From assembly GCA_017556705.1 (NCBI GenBank), contig JAFYMG010000003.1:1-64000 (forward strand): DNA of 64,000 bases. Reading direction: 5' to 3'. This DNA comes from Paludibacteraceae bacterium (GTDB taxonomy: Bacteria; Bacteroidota; Bacteroidia; Bacteroidales; Paludibacteraceae). The notes beneath the pieces were generated by a model that ran no database searches, had not been told where the DNA came from, and saw only the letters and a program-made list of their open reading frames with translations. Shown here one piece after another: positions 25,603-35,638 of this stretch (positions within the stretch are counted from its first letter, which is position 1; each line of letters opens with the position of its first letter). Position numbers and translations under genes: made by a program.

Positions 25603-26682
25603 ATGAAAAAAATTCTTCTTGTCATCATCATGATGACTGGTGCTTTGGGCTTACACAAAGCCGAAGCCTGTACAGGCATTACTTTGCAAACGATTGACAG
25701 TATGACTGTTACTGCCCGGACGATAGAATGGGCAGCGCAACCATTAACGGCAATGTATGTGGTGGTGCCTCGTGGTCAGAAACAGCGTTCCATGCTGCCT
25801 GATGGTACTATGCATGGTAAAACATTCAAAGCCACCTATGGCTATGTGGGTATTGCAGTAGAAAACGATGCTTTTGTGATGGAAGGTATCAATGAGGCGG
25901 GATTGGCGGCAGGACTATTCTATTTTCCTGAATATGGCGAGTATATGCCCTATAAGGAAGCGGATAAGTCTATATGCGTGAGCGACATGCAGTTTGTGGC
26001 GTGGGTGCTGAGTGAGTGTGCTACAATAGATGAGATGATTGCGCTGTTACCTACTATTCGTGTGATAGGCGTGGATCCTCGCGCTTCTACGGTGCATTGG
26101 CGTGTGACAGAGCCATCGGGTAGGCAAGTGGTGGTGGAGATTGTGGATCAAGAGGTAAAGGTTCATGAGAATCCATTGGGTGTACTGACTAATTCGCCGG
26201 AGTTTACATGGCATTTGACTAATCTTAACAACTATGTAAACCTCATGGCAGGTGCTGTCAATCACCGCGAAGTAGGTACTTTAAATTTGCATGCATTTGG
26301 TGGTGGTAGTGGCTTGCATGGTCTGCCAGGTGATATGACCCCTCCTTCTCGCTTTGTGCGTGCAGCATTTTTCCAAAGTACGGCCCCACAATTGGAAACA
26401 ACAGAAGCTACTGTGGTACAGGCATTTCACCTATTGAATAACTTTGATATTCCAGTTGGAATACAGTTTGGTGATCCAGATCTGGTGCCCGATATGCCGA
26501 GTGCTACACAGATAACTATTGCAACGGATTTGCAAAATCATCGTTTTTACTATCGCACAATGTACAATGCTACTATTCGTTGCATCGACTTACGTAAGAT
26601 TGATTTCGATCGTGTGGCGTTCCAAGCCAAGGCATTGGACATCAGCCGAGAACAGCCAATAGAGTTGGTGGAGGTATATTGA
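25603..26682 (+). CDS. Exported linear amide C-N hydrolase (choloylglycine hydrolase/penicillin acylase family)
   Basis: Ntn-type hydrolase of 359 residues. A signal peptide ends A-E-A just before C-T-G-I, so cleavage would expose Cys23 as the N-terminal nucleophile, the family's activation step. Conserved family features include R-T-I-E-W, the E-G-I-N-E-A-G-L-A loop and L-T-N-S-P-E-F-T-W-H. Relatives hydrolyse conjugated bile acids, penicillin V or acyl-homoserine lactones; sequence alone does not choose between them. The export is predicted to the periplasm. Confidence 0.88.
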   Translation: MKKILLVIIMMTGALGLHKAEACTGITLQTIDSMTVTARTIEWAAQPLTAMYVVVPRGQKQRSMLPDGTMHGKTFKATYGYVGIAVENDAFVMEGINEAGLAAGLFYFPEYGEYMPYKEADKSICVSDMQFVAWVLSECATIDEMIALLPTIRVIGVDPRASTVHWRVTEPSGRQVVVEIVDQEVKVHENPLGVLTNSPEFTWHLTNLNNYVNLMAGAVNHREVGTLNLHAFGGGSGLHGLPGDMTPPSRFVRAAFFQSTAPQLETTEATVVQAFHLLNNFDIPVGIQFGDPDLVPDMPSATQITIATDLQNHRFYYRTMYNATIRCIDLRKIDFDRVAFQAKALDISREQPIELVEVY

Positions 26683-26687
26683 TACGG

Positions 26688-26730
26688 ATAAATAAAAAGG
26701 GTTGCGAATTTCGCAACCCTTTTTATTTAT
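26688..26730. terminator. Bidirectional terminator between convergent genes
   Basis: A perfect 20-bp stem (26688-26707 with 26711-26730) with a 3-nt loop; A-rich on the left and T-rich on the right, so it can end both the Ntn hydrolase and the minus-strand GH13 transcripts. Confidence 0.9.
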
Positions 26731-26742
26731 ATCATTGCTTTA

Positions 26743-28095
26743 TTACTTGGTCAAGATGATGTATTTCCAAGGAGTTAGCTCGAAGGTTTGAGATGTTTCT
26801 ACGTTCATAGTCTTGCCACAGAGGCAGTTGTATTCGCCTTCGAGATTGGTCATGTCAAGTGTCACTGTTTGTGGCTCTGCAGACATGTTCATGATAGCGA
26901 TTACGGTATTGTCGCCATGTTTTGGGCATGACTTCGTGCGTACGCACGCGAATACCTTATCATTATCTGCGGTCAAGCGTACCATAGGAGCGCCCTTCTC
27001 ATTGCTCCACAACGCACGGTTGGCAGCGCGGAGGTCGTTGAGACCCTTGTAGAGTGCTTTTTGTGGTGCGTTCTCTACGCGGTCGATGAGGTCTTTCTCA
27101 AAGAATTGCAAGCGATGGTGGTTGCCGCTCATTTGGCCAGTGTAGATCATAGGCATACCAGGAACAATGTATGTGAATGCTGCGAACAGGTAGGTGGCAT
27201 CGCCCATACGCTCAAACTCAGTACCGCTCCATGAGTTCTCATCGTGGTTAGAGGTGAAGTTCATACGGATAGCCTCTTTGCGGAGGGTAGTATCCACCTT
27301 TGCGAAATAACCCCAGAGATCCTCTACGGTGTTCTTGCCTTGTGCTACGCCATTCATCAGGTGGTGGAGGGTCCAGCCGTAGTACATGTCGAATGCGCTC
27401 TCGGTGAGCTCTTGTGCTTTGTCCTCATCCTCAGCGAGGGTGAACATATTAGGGTGCTTAGCGCGAATCTCAGCCATAGCATCGTTCCAGAAGTCGGTTG
27501 GTACCTCGCCAGCCACGTCACAACGGAAACCATCGATGCCGATACTGTCCATCCACCAGTGCATCGCTTTCTTCATCTCAGCACGCATGTCTTGATTGTC
27601 GTAGTTGAGTTTCGAGATGTCGGTCCAGTCGTATTGCACCATGAGGTTGCCAAGGCTATCGCGGTAGTGCCAGCCCTCGTTTTTGGTCCACTCGCTATCA
27701 GGAGCGGTGTGGTTAGCCACCCAGTCGAGAATCACCTTCAAGCCCAATTCGTGTGCCTTGGCGAGGAAGTGCTCGAAGTCAGCGCGTGTACCGAATTCAG
27801 GGTTGAATTCGCAGTAGTCGGTGATAGCATAGTAGCTACCCAATGTACCTTTGCGCTCCAGAGTACCAATCTTTTGGATCGGCATGATCCAGATGATATC
27901 CACGCCACTCTCTTTAATTTCAGGCAGGAGTGCTTCTGCAGCAGCAAAAGTACCTTCTTCAGTTGCTTGACGGGTGTTTAACTCATAGATAGTTGCATCG
28001 TATGCCCAACTAGTGTGGCGAGCATTACATTGTTGCTTAGGAGCACAAGACACTAATGCTAGTAGTGCAAGTGCAGCGATAAAAATTTTTTTCAT
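26743..28095 (-). CDS. GH13 alpha-amylase-family lipoprotein (450 aa)
   Basis: Lipoprotein signal peptide with lipobox L-V-S-C at Cys17. Barrel motifs: D-W-V-A-N-H-T (region I), G-F-R-C-D-V-A (nucleophile Asp, region II), L-A-E-D-E (acid/base Glu, region III) and T-S-N-H-D-E-N (region IV). All three catalytic carboxylates are present. It ends with a short beta domain C. Probably cleaves alpha-glucans at the cell surface or periplasm. It follows a second GH13 gene by 39 bp in the same operon. Confidence 0.9.
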   Translation of the reverse strand: MKKIFIAALALLALVSCAPKQQCNARHTSWAYDATIYELNTRQATEEGTFAAAEALLPEIKESGVDIIWIMPIQKIGTLERKGTLGSYYAITDYCEFNPEFGTRADFEHFLAKAHELGLKVILDWVANHTAPDSEWTKNEGWHYRDSLGNLMVQYDWTDISKLNYDNQDMRAEMKKAMHWWMDSIGIDGFRCDVAGEVPTDFWNDAMAEIRAKHPNMFTLAEDEDKAQELTESAFDMYYGWTLHHLMNGVAQGKNTVEDLWGYFAKVDTTLRKEAIRMNFTSNHDENSWSGTEFERMGDATYLFAAFTYIVPGMPMIYTGQMSGNHHRLQFFEKDLIDRVENAPQKALYKGLNDLRAANRALWSNEKGAPMVRLTADNDKVFACVRTKSCPKHGDNTVIAIMNMSAEPQTVTLDMTNLEGEYNCLCGKTMNVETSQTFELTPWKYIILTK

Positions 28096-28134
28096 TGTTA
28101 TTGAATTTATTGTTTACAAGTGAACTTATTTTAA

Positions 28135-30180
28135 TTATTCGATAGTGTATGCGAGATTCGCCAAGTCGATGGTTACGCGTACTTTCTCGCCCATATAAAT
28201 GCGATCGAAAACAAGCTTGTTGTCGGTAACGGTGACAGGCACATACTCGCCATAGATGAGTGGGAGAGAGTTGCGACGCATTTGTACCAATGCTTGTACT
28301 TCGTTGCGGAATTGTTGTTGACGCTCAGTTAATCCGTCGAATTTCATCATATGGCGGTTATCAGGGTCATTCGCACCTACTTCTGCATATTCATCACCTT
28401 GGTAGATACATGGCACACCAGGGATAGTGAGGTTGATTACCTCAAGCAACATTGCTGCTTTGTATGCTGCTTCTTCTTTTTCTGCATCGCCATCAGCAGT
28501 TACACCAATCTCGCGCTCCCATCCAGCAGCTTTGTCATTCTCATTCCAACTTACAGCACCACCAGCGAGTGAGATGAATCGGCATTTGTCGTGGTTGCCA
28601 GAGATATTACCCATTGTGTGGTGTGCTCCATATGCGTGAAGAGATTCCAAAATAGTTTGGTTGATGCGCTTGAGTGATTGATTTGGCTTACCAAAGACAT
28701 CAATAGCTGTATGGTAGATATTGAAGTCGAATTGTGAATTGAGCATACCGCTCTTGACATATGAGCCTATCAATTGAGGATCACCGTATGTCTCACCAAT
28801 CATCCAGATATGGCGATTAGGGTAGCGTTGTTTCATCTTGGCACCCAATTCACGCCAATAGTTGAGAGGGATATGTTTGCAAGCATCGTGGCGGAAACCG
28901 TCGAAGGCAAATTTCTCGAGCCATATCAATGCAGAGTCGGTCATAGGTGAGCAAACCTCAGGACGCTCAAGGTCAAGGGTAGGGATATGTACGTCAAACC
29001 ATGTGGTCAATCGTGCCTCATCCCAGAGCTCGAAGTTACGACGTCCATCAGGCAAAATGCTGTCGGTATGCCAATCAGGGTGCTCTTGGAGGGTAGGAGA
29101 ATTGATGTGCATATGATTGGCTACATAATCTAGAATCACATTCAAACCATGCTCGTGTGCCACTGCTAACATCTCATGGAGTTCTTCTTCGGTAGTGAAA
29201 CGTTTCTCTACTTCAGTAGCATAGATAGGCCAATAGCCGTGATAGCCAGAGAATTTGGTATAAGTTTTAGTGTTGTCATACTTGTTGCCATTCTTAAATG
29301 GGTAGTAACCCCACGCATCCATAGGGTTTTGTGTGATAGGAGAAATCCATATGGTGGTAATTCCAAGATCGTTGAAGAAGCCATCCTGGATTTTCTTGGT
29401 GATACCAGCTATATCACCACCTTGATAGTCCACAATGTCAAGTACCTCGGGGCTATTCATTTTCCAATCGTTTTTCTTGTTACCATTGTGGAAACGGTCA
29501 ATCATGAGCGAATAGAGCACTTGTGCATGATCATCATGACGAGTAAGATATTGTGGATCGCTAACTACTTTGCCATTCTCTAATGGGATGAGTAGGTCGT
29601 TGAGTTGTTTGCCGTCACCGAACGCATATACACGGATGAAAGTACGACCTTTGCTCTCGCGCCATGCTTTTTCAATGGTGATAACAGCTTCTGGATCGTA
29701 TTGACCATAGCTCACATACTCTGTAGCGTGGGTATCTTGCCAAAAGACACGGAATTGTAAATGCTCATACTCATTGAGTACACTGATGGTGATTGTAGAA
29801 TCGGTGAAGGACTTAGTAACCAGACCAACTTCGTAGTTAGATTTGGGTAAGATAGGAATGTCATACTTGATACCAGTGGTCTTGTCTTCTACATTGAGAA
29901 CAGATAATGTGTAGTCACCTGTGATGGTGAGCAAACCTTCCTCTGCTTGAAGAACTTGATAACTTGGTTCGGTGGTGAACACTAGGCTATCAAAACATTT
30001 AACCTGTGGAAGGTAGTCGGTGAGATGGATTGTCTCTTTTTGTTCATGGTCTCCGTTGTACACGATAGGCATGATTGGATTTTGTGTGTCAGGGTTGCGA
30101 TCTACCACCACAACCTTTTCAGTGGTATTGCAAGCTATTAAACTTGCTGCTACCATGAGGGATAATACGATTTTTTTCAT
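28135..30180 (-). CDS. GH13 alpha-amylase-family lipoprotein (681 aa) with N-terminal beta domains
   Basis: Lipobox L-I-A-C places Cys17 as the lipidated residue. About 230 N-terminal residues form beta-sandwich-like domains that precede the barrel. Catalytic motifs: D-Y-V-A-N-H-M-H, D-G-F-R-H-D-A-C-K-H (nucleophile Asp), W-M-I-G-E-T-Y (acid/base Glu) and S-G-N-H-D-K (Asp). The N-terminal domains resemble those of neopullulanase- or cyclomaltodextrinase-type enzymes. No SusC/SusD genes are next to it, so this is not a standard polysaccharide utilisation locus. Confidence 0.9.
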   Translation of the reverse strand: MKKIVLSLMVAASLIACNTTEKVVVVDRNPDTQNPIMPIVYNGDHEQKETIHLTDYLPQVKCFDSLVFTTEPSYQVLQAEEGLLTITGDYTLSVLNVEDKTTGIKYDIPILPKSNYEVGLVTKSFTDSTITISVLNEYEHLQFRVFWQDTHATEYVSYGQYDPEAVITIEKAWRESKGRTFIRVYAFGDGKQLNDLLIPLENGKVVSDPQYLTRHDDHAQVLYSLMIDRFHNGNKKNDWKMNSPEVLDIVDYQGGDIAGITKKIQDGFFNDLGITTIWISPITQNPMDAWGYYPFKNGNKYDNTKTYTKFSGYHGYWPIYATEVEKRFTTEEELHEMLAVAHEHGLNVILDYVANHMHINSPTLQEHPDWHTDSILPDGRRNFELWDEARLTTWFDVHIPTLDLERPEVCSPMTDSALIWLEKFAFDGFRHDACKHIPLNYWRELGAKMKQRYPNRHIWMIGETYGDPQLIGSYVKSGMLNSQFDFNIYHTAIDVFGKPNQSLKRINQTILESLHAYGAHHTMGNISGNHDKCRFISLAGGAVSWNENDKAAGWEREIGVTADGDAEKEEAAYKAAMLLEVINLTIPGVPCIYQGDEYAEVGANDPDNRHMMKFDGLTERQQQFRNEVQALVQMRRNSLPLIYGEYVPVTVTDNKLVFDRIYMGEKVRVTIDLANLAYTIE

Positions 30181-30214
30181 GATTATATAAATTAATTTGT
30201 TGTTTTTTCTGTCG

Positions 30215-31462
30215 TTAAAATAACTCCAACTGCTTGTAACCGAATACCTGATGTCCGATTTGGCAATTAAAGCATAAGTGTGGTTGGCAATAATTTTGGT
30301 AAAGATGTATCAAGGCTTGTGTATCTGCGGCAGAATGTACTTTTTGACCTAGCAAAGCCCATTGGCGGATGATGGTGTTGTCTTCTTTCTTTATTTTCTC
30401 AAGCCAAGCGATGGCATTGTCTATAGGTGATTGAGTATGGGTATATGCATAGCGGTATGGTATGACTGTGTTGATGAGAAGTATGTTGATGGAATTTCTC
30501 CCTATTGGTAACGGGCGATTAACATGTGTATACACCCTCTCATCTCTGTACTGCAATGTGAATAGTTCTGCCATCTGTTCTACGGTTTCTGTTTCCATTA
30601 GATTGGCGAATAGGTGCTCCGATTGGTAGAGTAGGTGTGCAAATTGGCGTATTCGCACTTCTGGTGAGTTTTGAGGACGCATACGTGCTTTCTTCCAGAT
30701 GCTGACTTCAAGAGGATGCAAAGAGAACTTCTTTTGCAAGAAACAGTATTCTTGCCATAGTGGATCTTTATTGGATAGTAAGCCTGATTGTCCGAGCAAG
30801 ATGGCTGTGATTTGAAATAGGCTATTTCTGTGTTTCTGCAAACAAGAAAGAGGGGTTTGTAGTGCTAACATCTCAAAAGGTAAACCATTGGTGTGGAAAC
30901 CGAAATTATGTGCTAGGCTGATGTAGAATGCGTGTGCCCAACTGCCTTGTGTGATTTTAAGCAGTTGTTCGATAGATTTGCGTTTGCATTCAAGTCGTTT
31001 TTCTAGGAGGGTATGTTTCCAACCTTTGGTTAGGAGAGTTGGATCTTCCAGCAGTTGTTTACCACATTCGAATGCGCCAGATAATGTGCTTGATCTAAAT
31101 AATTGATCAAGATAATCATGATTGTGTGGATATTGCAATTCACACTGCGGGATAAGTTCTCCTTGCGAGTTGCGTGTCTCCTTATCCACTTGGTTCACCA
31201 CATGTAGTATGGTATTGTCATATGCAGGATCGGTGTTATGGTGATGTTTGTACCAATCTGAAGCATGTACATGTATCTCAATATTGCCAATCCAATCTTG
31301 TCCGTTGATGCGTATGTGAGCATTTGTAAAATCAGGGCCTGCATGAATATTATACAGACCAACAGACACAACCTCAACGGGTTTTCCGTCGGTTGTATAT
31401 TGCGGAAAACCAGCCCAAAGGTGCTTCTGCCATATGTAATGCAGGAGTATTTCTGGCATCAT
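30215..31462 (-). CDS. DUF2851 family protein
   Basis: A Bacteroidota-specific family of unknown function. The start at 31462 (M-M-P-E-I-L-L-H-Y-I-W) is chosen because it sits 18 bp after the -7 box at 31480-31487; longer frames would start upstream of transcription. Signatures are G-P-D-F-T-N-A-H-I-R, G-N-I-E-I-H-V-H-A-S-D-W and the C-terminal cysteine/His segment L-C-F-N-C-Q-I-G-H-Q. The I-E-I-H-V-H-x-S-D motif could be a nuclease-like active site, but I cannot confirm this. First gene of the minus-strand operon with the two GH13 genes. Confidence 0.82.
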   Translation of the reverse strand: MMPEILLHYIWQKHLWAGFPQYTTDGKPVEVVSVGLYNIHAGPDFTNAHIRINGQDWIGNIEIHVHASDWYKHHHNTDPAYDNTILHVVNQVDKETRNSQGELIPQCELQYPHNHDYLDQLFRSSTLSGAFECGKQLLEDPTLLTKGWKHTLLEKRLECKRKSIEQLLKITQGSWAHAFYISLAHNFGFHTNGLPFEMLALQTPLSCLQKHRNSLFQITAILLGQSGLLSNKDPLWQEYCFLQKKFSLHPLEVSIWKKARMRPQNSPEVRIRQFAHLLYQSEHLFANLMETETVEQMAELFTLQYRDERVYTHVNRPLPIGRNSINILLINTVIPYRYAYTHTQSPIDNAIAWLEKIKKEDNTIIRQWALLGQKVHSAADTQALIHLYQNYCQPHLCFNCQIGHQVFGYKQLELF

Positions 31463-31479
31463 GCTTTTATTATCGCCTG

Positions 31480-31511
31480 CAAAGGTAGTTATTTTTGCAT
31501 AAATATGCAAA
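31480..31511 (-). promoter_or_regulatory. Promoter of the DUF2851-GH13 operon
   Basis: On the minus strand, TACCTTTG (31480-31487) is preceded by TTTG (31508-31511) with 20 bp between. Confidence 0.75.
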
Positions 31512-31562
31512 TAATTTGTACAAAATATTACTAAAAAAGTCTAACATCTATTGATTAAAGTT

Positions 31563-31582
31563 CGTGCGTACGCGCGTGCGCG
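31563..31582. other. 20-bp alternating pyrimidine-purine tract upstream of gyrA
   Basis: Every step from 31563 to 31582 alternates C/T with G/A, mostly CG and TG steps. Such tracts can flip to Z-DNA under negative supercoiling. It lies 132 bp upstream of the gyrA -33 box in a 299-bp intergenic region that otherwise holds two divergent promoters and A/T-rich sequence. Function is speculative. Confidence 0.45.
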
Positions 31583-31713
31583 GTTATGTGTAAGGTAATA
31601 GTAAACGAGCGTAATAGTGATAAATTTGCGATTTAAGGACATAAGGGTAAAAAATCGGGTATGTTATAAAAAAGGAGAAAAATGCATAAAAACGCAAAAA
31701 AACGCGTAAAAAA

Positions 31714-31745
31714 TTTGGTGGTATGAAAAAAAAGTAGTACCTTTG
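31714..31745 (+). promoter_or_regulatory. Promoter of gyrA and downstream genes
   Basis: TTTG at 31714-31717 and TACCTTTG at 31738-31745, 20 bp apart; gyrA starts 65 bp downstream. Confidence 0.77.
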
Positions 31746-31809
31746 TCGCCATAAGGCGACGAACGATAACGGAGCCAACAACATTGAATAAAAATAATTA
31801 AAAAATAAT

Positions 31810-34368
31810 ATGATTGATAACGACAGAATAATTCCTGTAAAGATTGATGAGGAAATGCGAAGCTCATACATCGACTACTCGATGAGTGTGATTGTGGCAC
31901 GAGCTTTGCCTGATGTGCGCGACGGTTTTAAACCAGTACACCGTCGTGTATTGTATGGAATGCATGAGCTAGGTAATACTAGTGACAAGCCAACTAAGAA
32001 ATCAGCACGTATTGTGGGTGAGGTAATGGGTAAGTATCACCCTCACGGCGATAGCAGTATTTATGGTACATTGGTGCGTATGGCGCAACCATGGAATATG
32101 CGCAGTGTGTTGGTGGATGGACAAGGTAACTTTGGTTCGGTGGACGGTGATGGTGCAGCTGCGATGCGTTATACCGAGGCTCGCCTTTCTAAGCTGGCTG
32201 AGGAGATGCTCCGCGATATTGAGAAAGATACCGTGGATATGCAGTTGAACTTTGATGACTCATTGCGTGAGCCAGTGGTGTTGCCATGCCGCTTCCCTAA
32301 CTTGTTGGTGAACGGTGCGAGTGGTATTGCCGTGGGTATGGCGACCAATATGCCAACACATAACTTGGGCGAGGTGGTTGACGGATGTGTGGCATATGTG
32401 AAGAATGCAGTAGCACGCGTGGATAATCCAGAGGTAGAGCCAATTACTGTGGCCGAGTTGATGGAGCATATCAAGGCGCCTGATTTCCCAACAGGCGGTA
32501 CTATATATGGTTACCAAGGTGTGCGCGATGCGTATGAGACAGGTCGTGGACGTATTATCATTCGCTCGAAAGCCGAGATTGAGACCGAGGACAATGGTCG
32601 TGAACGTATTGTGATTTGCGAGTTGCCATATGGTGTGGTAAAATCGGACCTGGTGAAAAATATCGCGGATCTTGTAAATGATAAGAAAATCGAGGGCATT
32701 TCGGGTATTAGCGACCAATCAAAGAGCGATGTTCGTATTATCGTGGAAATCAAACGTGATGCCAATGCGCAAGTGGTGCTGAATAAACTCTATAAGTATA
32801 CAGCATTGCAATCGAGTTTCTCGGTGAATAGTATTGCGTTGGTGAAAGGCCGTCCACAATTGTTGAATCTTCATGACATGGTTGCTAATTTTATTGAGCA
32901 CCGTATGGAGGTCGTAGTTCGTCGTACTAAATTTGAATTGAAGAAAGCTGAGGAACGTGCACATATTTTGGAGGGCTTGATTATCGCGGTAGATAATATT
33001 GATGAGGTGGTTAAGATCATTCGTGCAAGTCGTACTCCAGCTGATGCTCAAACCAATTTGGAAGAGCGCTTTGGTTTGGATAACTTGCAATCAAAAGCTA
33101 TCGTGGATATGCGTTTGTCGCAATTGACTGGCTTGAAGATTGTGGAGTTGAAGAAGGAATATGAAGAATTACAAGCATTGATCCAACATTTGAATGCACT
33201 TCTTGCAAGCGAAGTGATGCGCTATGAAGTGATTGAAAATGAATTGGTTGAGATCAAAGATAAATATGCAGATGAGCGTCGTACACGTATTATCAAAATG
33301 GCTACAGAGTTCAATCCTGAGGATATGTATGCTGATGATGATATGGTGATTACTATTTCTCACTTGGGCTATATCAAGCGTACTCCATTGGCGGATTTCC
33401 GTCAGCAGGGTCGTGGTGGCGTAGGCGCGAAGGCTAGTGCTGCTCGTGACGAGGACTTTATCGAATATGTTCACCAGGCAAATATGCACTCTACAATGAT
33501 GTTCTTCACAGAGCAAGGACGTTTGTATTGGATTAAGGTATATGAGATTCCAGAGGGTAATCGCCAATCAAAGGGCCGTGCATTGCAGAATATGATCAAT
33601 ATTCAGAAGGGCGATAAGGTTTGCGCGTTTATCCATGTGAAGAATCTTAATGATCAAGAGTATGTACAGAACCATTACTTAATCTTTGCAACGAAGAATG
33701 GTTTGATGAAGAAAACTACATTGGAGTCATATAGCCGTCCTCGTGCTAATGGTATTATTGCTCTCGGTTTGCGTGAGGATGACCGTTTGATCCGTGTAAC
33801 CTTGACTGATGGCAATAGCCAAATGTTGGTGGCTTCGTATAATGGTAAGGTGGTTCGCTTCCCAGAGGATACTGTTCGCCCAATGGGTCGTACCGCAACG
33901 GGTGTACGTGCTATCAAGTTGGATGAAGATGGTCAAGATCGCGTGATTGGCATGATATGTGTAGAGGAGAGTAGCAAGGAGTCTGTGCTCGTGATTTCTG
34001 AGAAGGGCTTTGGTAAACGTACCGATCTCGATGACGAGAATGGTGAACCAATCTACCGTGTGACCAATCGTGGTGGTAAGGGCGTGAAGACTATGAATTT
34101 GACCGATAAAACGGGTAATTTGATTGGTCTTGAGGCAGTTACAGATGAGCAAGACTTGATGTTGATTACCAAATCTGGTACAGCAATCCGCATGGCGATG
34201 GATACTATTCGCGTGATGGGGCGTGCTACACAAGGTGTAAAACTCATTGAGTTACAAAAACGCAATGACACGCTTATGTTTGGCTGTACTGTTCCTAAAG
34301 AGGAAACAGAAGAGGTTGTGGAAAGTACAGAGGTAACTATTAACGAAAATCAAAATAATATTGAATAA
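31810..34368 (+). CDS. gyrA: DNA gyrase subunit A
   Basis: Breaks and rejoins DNA during supercoiling. Residues: active-site tyrosine in R-Y-T-E-A-R-L near 119, quinolone region H-P-H-G-D-S-S-I-Y-G-T, and a gyrase-type C-terminal pinwheel with the box Q-Q-G-R-G-G-V-G-A, which separates it from ParC. Length 852 aa is normal. The quinolone position equal to E. coli Asp87 is Gly while the Ser83 position is Ser. The acidic tail (E-E-T-E-E-V-V-E) is unremarkable. It overlaps the upstream frame of the TPR gene slightly. Confidence 0.97.
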   Translation: MIDNDRIIPVKIDEEMRSSYIDYSMSVIVARALPDVRDGFKPVHRRVLYGMHELGNTSDKPTKKSARIVGEVMGKYHPHGDSSIYGTLVRMAQPWNMRSVLVDGQGNFGSVDGDGAAAMRYTEARLSKLAEEMLRDIEKDTVDMQLNFDDSLREPVVLPCRFPNLLVNGASGIAVGMATNMPTHNLGEVVDGCVAYVKNAVARVDNPEVEPITVAELMEHIKAPDFPTGGTIYGYQGVRDAYETGRGRIIIRSKAEIETEDNGRERIVICELPYGVVKSDLVKNIADLVNDKKIEGISGISDQSKSDVRIIVEIKRDANAQVVLNKLYKYTALQSSFSVNSIALVKGRPQLLNLHDMVANFIEHRMEVVVRRTKFELKKAEERAHILEGLIIAVDNIDEVVKIIRASRTPADAQTNLEERFGLDNLQSKAIVDMRLSQLTGLKIVELKKEYEELQALIQHLNALLASEVMRYEVIENELVEIKDKYADERRTRIIKMATEFNPEDMYADDDMVITISHLGYIKRTPLADFRQQGRGGVGAKASAARDEDFIEYVHQANMHSTMMFFTEQGRLYWIKVYEIPEGNRQSKGRALQNMINIQKGDKVCAFIHVKNLNDQEYVQNHYLIFATKNGLMKKTTLESYSRPRANGIIALGLREDDRLIRVTLTDGNSQMLVASYNGKVVRFPEDTVRPMGRTATGVRAIKLDEDGQDRVIGMICVEESSKESVLVISEKGFGKRTDLDDENGEPIYRVTNRGGKGVKTMNLTDKTGNLIGLEAVTDEQDLMLITKSGTAIRMAMDTIRVMGRATQGVKLIELQKRNDTLMFGCTVPKEETEEVVESTEVTINENQNNIE

Positions 34369-34387
34369 CCAAAAAAACTTTTATAAA

Positions 34388-35638
34388 ATGAAAAGATCAA
34401 TTTTTCTTGCAGTTCTTGTGCTGATAGGTGCAGGCTGCTTCGCTCAAAAATCAAATGTTAGTAAAGCTCGCAACTTGGCTGATGCTGAAACTCCAGACTA
34501 TGCAGCTGCACGTGCTGCTATCAAAGAGGCGTTGGTAAACGAAGAGACCAAGGATCAAGCTACTACTTGGTATGTAGCTGGATATGTTGGTTATAAAGAG
34601 TTTGATGCAAACAACCTCACTCGTCAAATGGGTCGTAATATTGACGTGATGCAATGGGGTGCTGCAGTACAAGAATCTATTGAGTATTGGAATAAGGCCT
34701 ATGAATTAGCGATGATTCCTACTTATGATAAAAAGGGTAAAGCGAAATACGATACTCGTACACCAAAGAATATTCTTCCTAAATTGCAAGAGTATTATTT
34801 GCATCAACCATTAATTCTTGCAGGTTTTTCTGCTTACGAAGCAGGTGATATGTCTAAAGCATATGATTTGTTTATGGCTTATGTCAATATGCCTGAACTG
34901 AAGATTGTCAAAGATTATCCAGAAGAAGCAGCAAAAATGGTACGTGACACTAGTTACTATACATGTCTATATTATGCAGGTCGTTTTGCATATGAGGCCG
35001 AGCGTTATGCTGATGCTATTGCTACTCTTGATCGTATGAATACTGAGCATGCAGCAGACAATGCACTTCGTAAGGAGATTATTTACGCTAACGAGTATAT
35101 CTATCAAATTTATCTTGAGCAAGGTGATACCGTGAATGCTGTGGAATCAATCAAGAAGAGCATTGATTTGTTCCCAGAGGAGCCATGGTTTATGCAAAAC
35201 CTTATCAACCTCTATATCAACTCTGGTCAAGAGGACAAAGCTATTGAGTATTTGGATCTTGCAATCAATCGTGAGCCAAACGTAGGTCAATACTACAACT
35301 CTAAAGGTTCTATTCTTGCTCGTATTGGTCGTTTTGAGGAGTCTTTCAAGGCATTTGAGCAAGCTATTGCTATTGAGCCAAATAATGCACTCTTCCTTGA
35401 GACACTTGGTTTCGCATACGTGGATCTTGGCAACAAACTCAACGATGAAGCTGCTTATCTTGATGCAAAGGCATATGCGCAAGCAAAGATAGAGATTGAT
35501 AAAGCATACAATAATGCGTTGCCTTACTTTGAGAAAGCATATGAGTTGGAGCCTGACAACTACGATTACAAACGTTCTCTCCGCTCACTCTACTATCGTC
35601 TCGGTATGAACGATAAGTACGAGGCACTCGCTGACTAA
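34388..35638 (+). CDS. Exported TPR-repeat protein
   Basis: Signal peptide (K-R-S-I-F-L-A-V then G-C-F-A) precedes about 395 residues made mostly of helix pairs. Clear TPR units occur at about 225-330, for example A-I-E-Y-L-D-L-A-I-N-R-E-P-N and F-E-Q-A-I-A-I-E-P-N-N-A. ATG 34388 is used because the longer frame lacks a signal-peptide start. Its TAA shares one base with the ruvX ATG. A scaffold in the periplasm is likely; no partner is evident. Confidence 0.8.
   Translation: MKRSIFLAVLVLIGAGCFAQKSNVSKARNLADAETPDYAAARAAIKEALVNEETKDQATTWYVAGYVGYKEFDANNLTRQMGRNIDVMQWGAAVQESIEYWNKAYELAMIPTYDKKGKAKYDTRTPKNILPKLQEYYLHQPLILAGFSAYEAGDMSKAYDLFMAYVNMPELKIVKDYPEEAAKMVRDTSYYTCLYYAGRFAYEAERYADAIATLDRMNTEHAADNALRKEIIYANEYIYQIYLEQGDTVNAVESIKKSIDLFPEEPWFMQNLINLYINSGQEDKAIEYLDLAINREPNVGQYYNSKGSILARIGRFEESFKAFEQAIAIEPNNALFLETLGFAYVDLGNKLNDEAAYLDAKAYAQAKIEIDKAYNNALPYFEKAYELEPDNYDYKRSLRSLYYRLGMNDKYEALAD

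Noticed and set aside
26930..26956. GTGCGTACGCAC palindrome as an operator
   Set aside because: It lies inside the GH13 coding region and is explained by codons for R-T-H-A-like residues.
27244..27981. 245-residue plus-strand frame
   Set aside because: Antisense shadow of the GH13 gene, which has intact catalytic motifs.
32000..32100. GyrA Gly at the Asp87-equivalent as quinolone resistance
   Set aside because: The neighbouring Ser83 position is wild type and the residue may be natural in this lineage; I cannot compare close relatives here.
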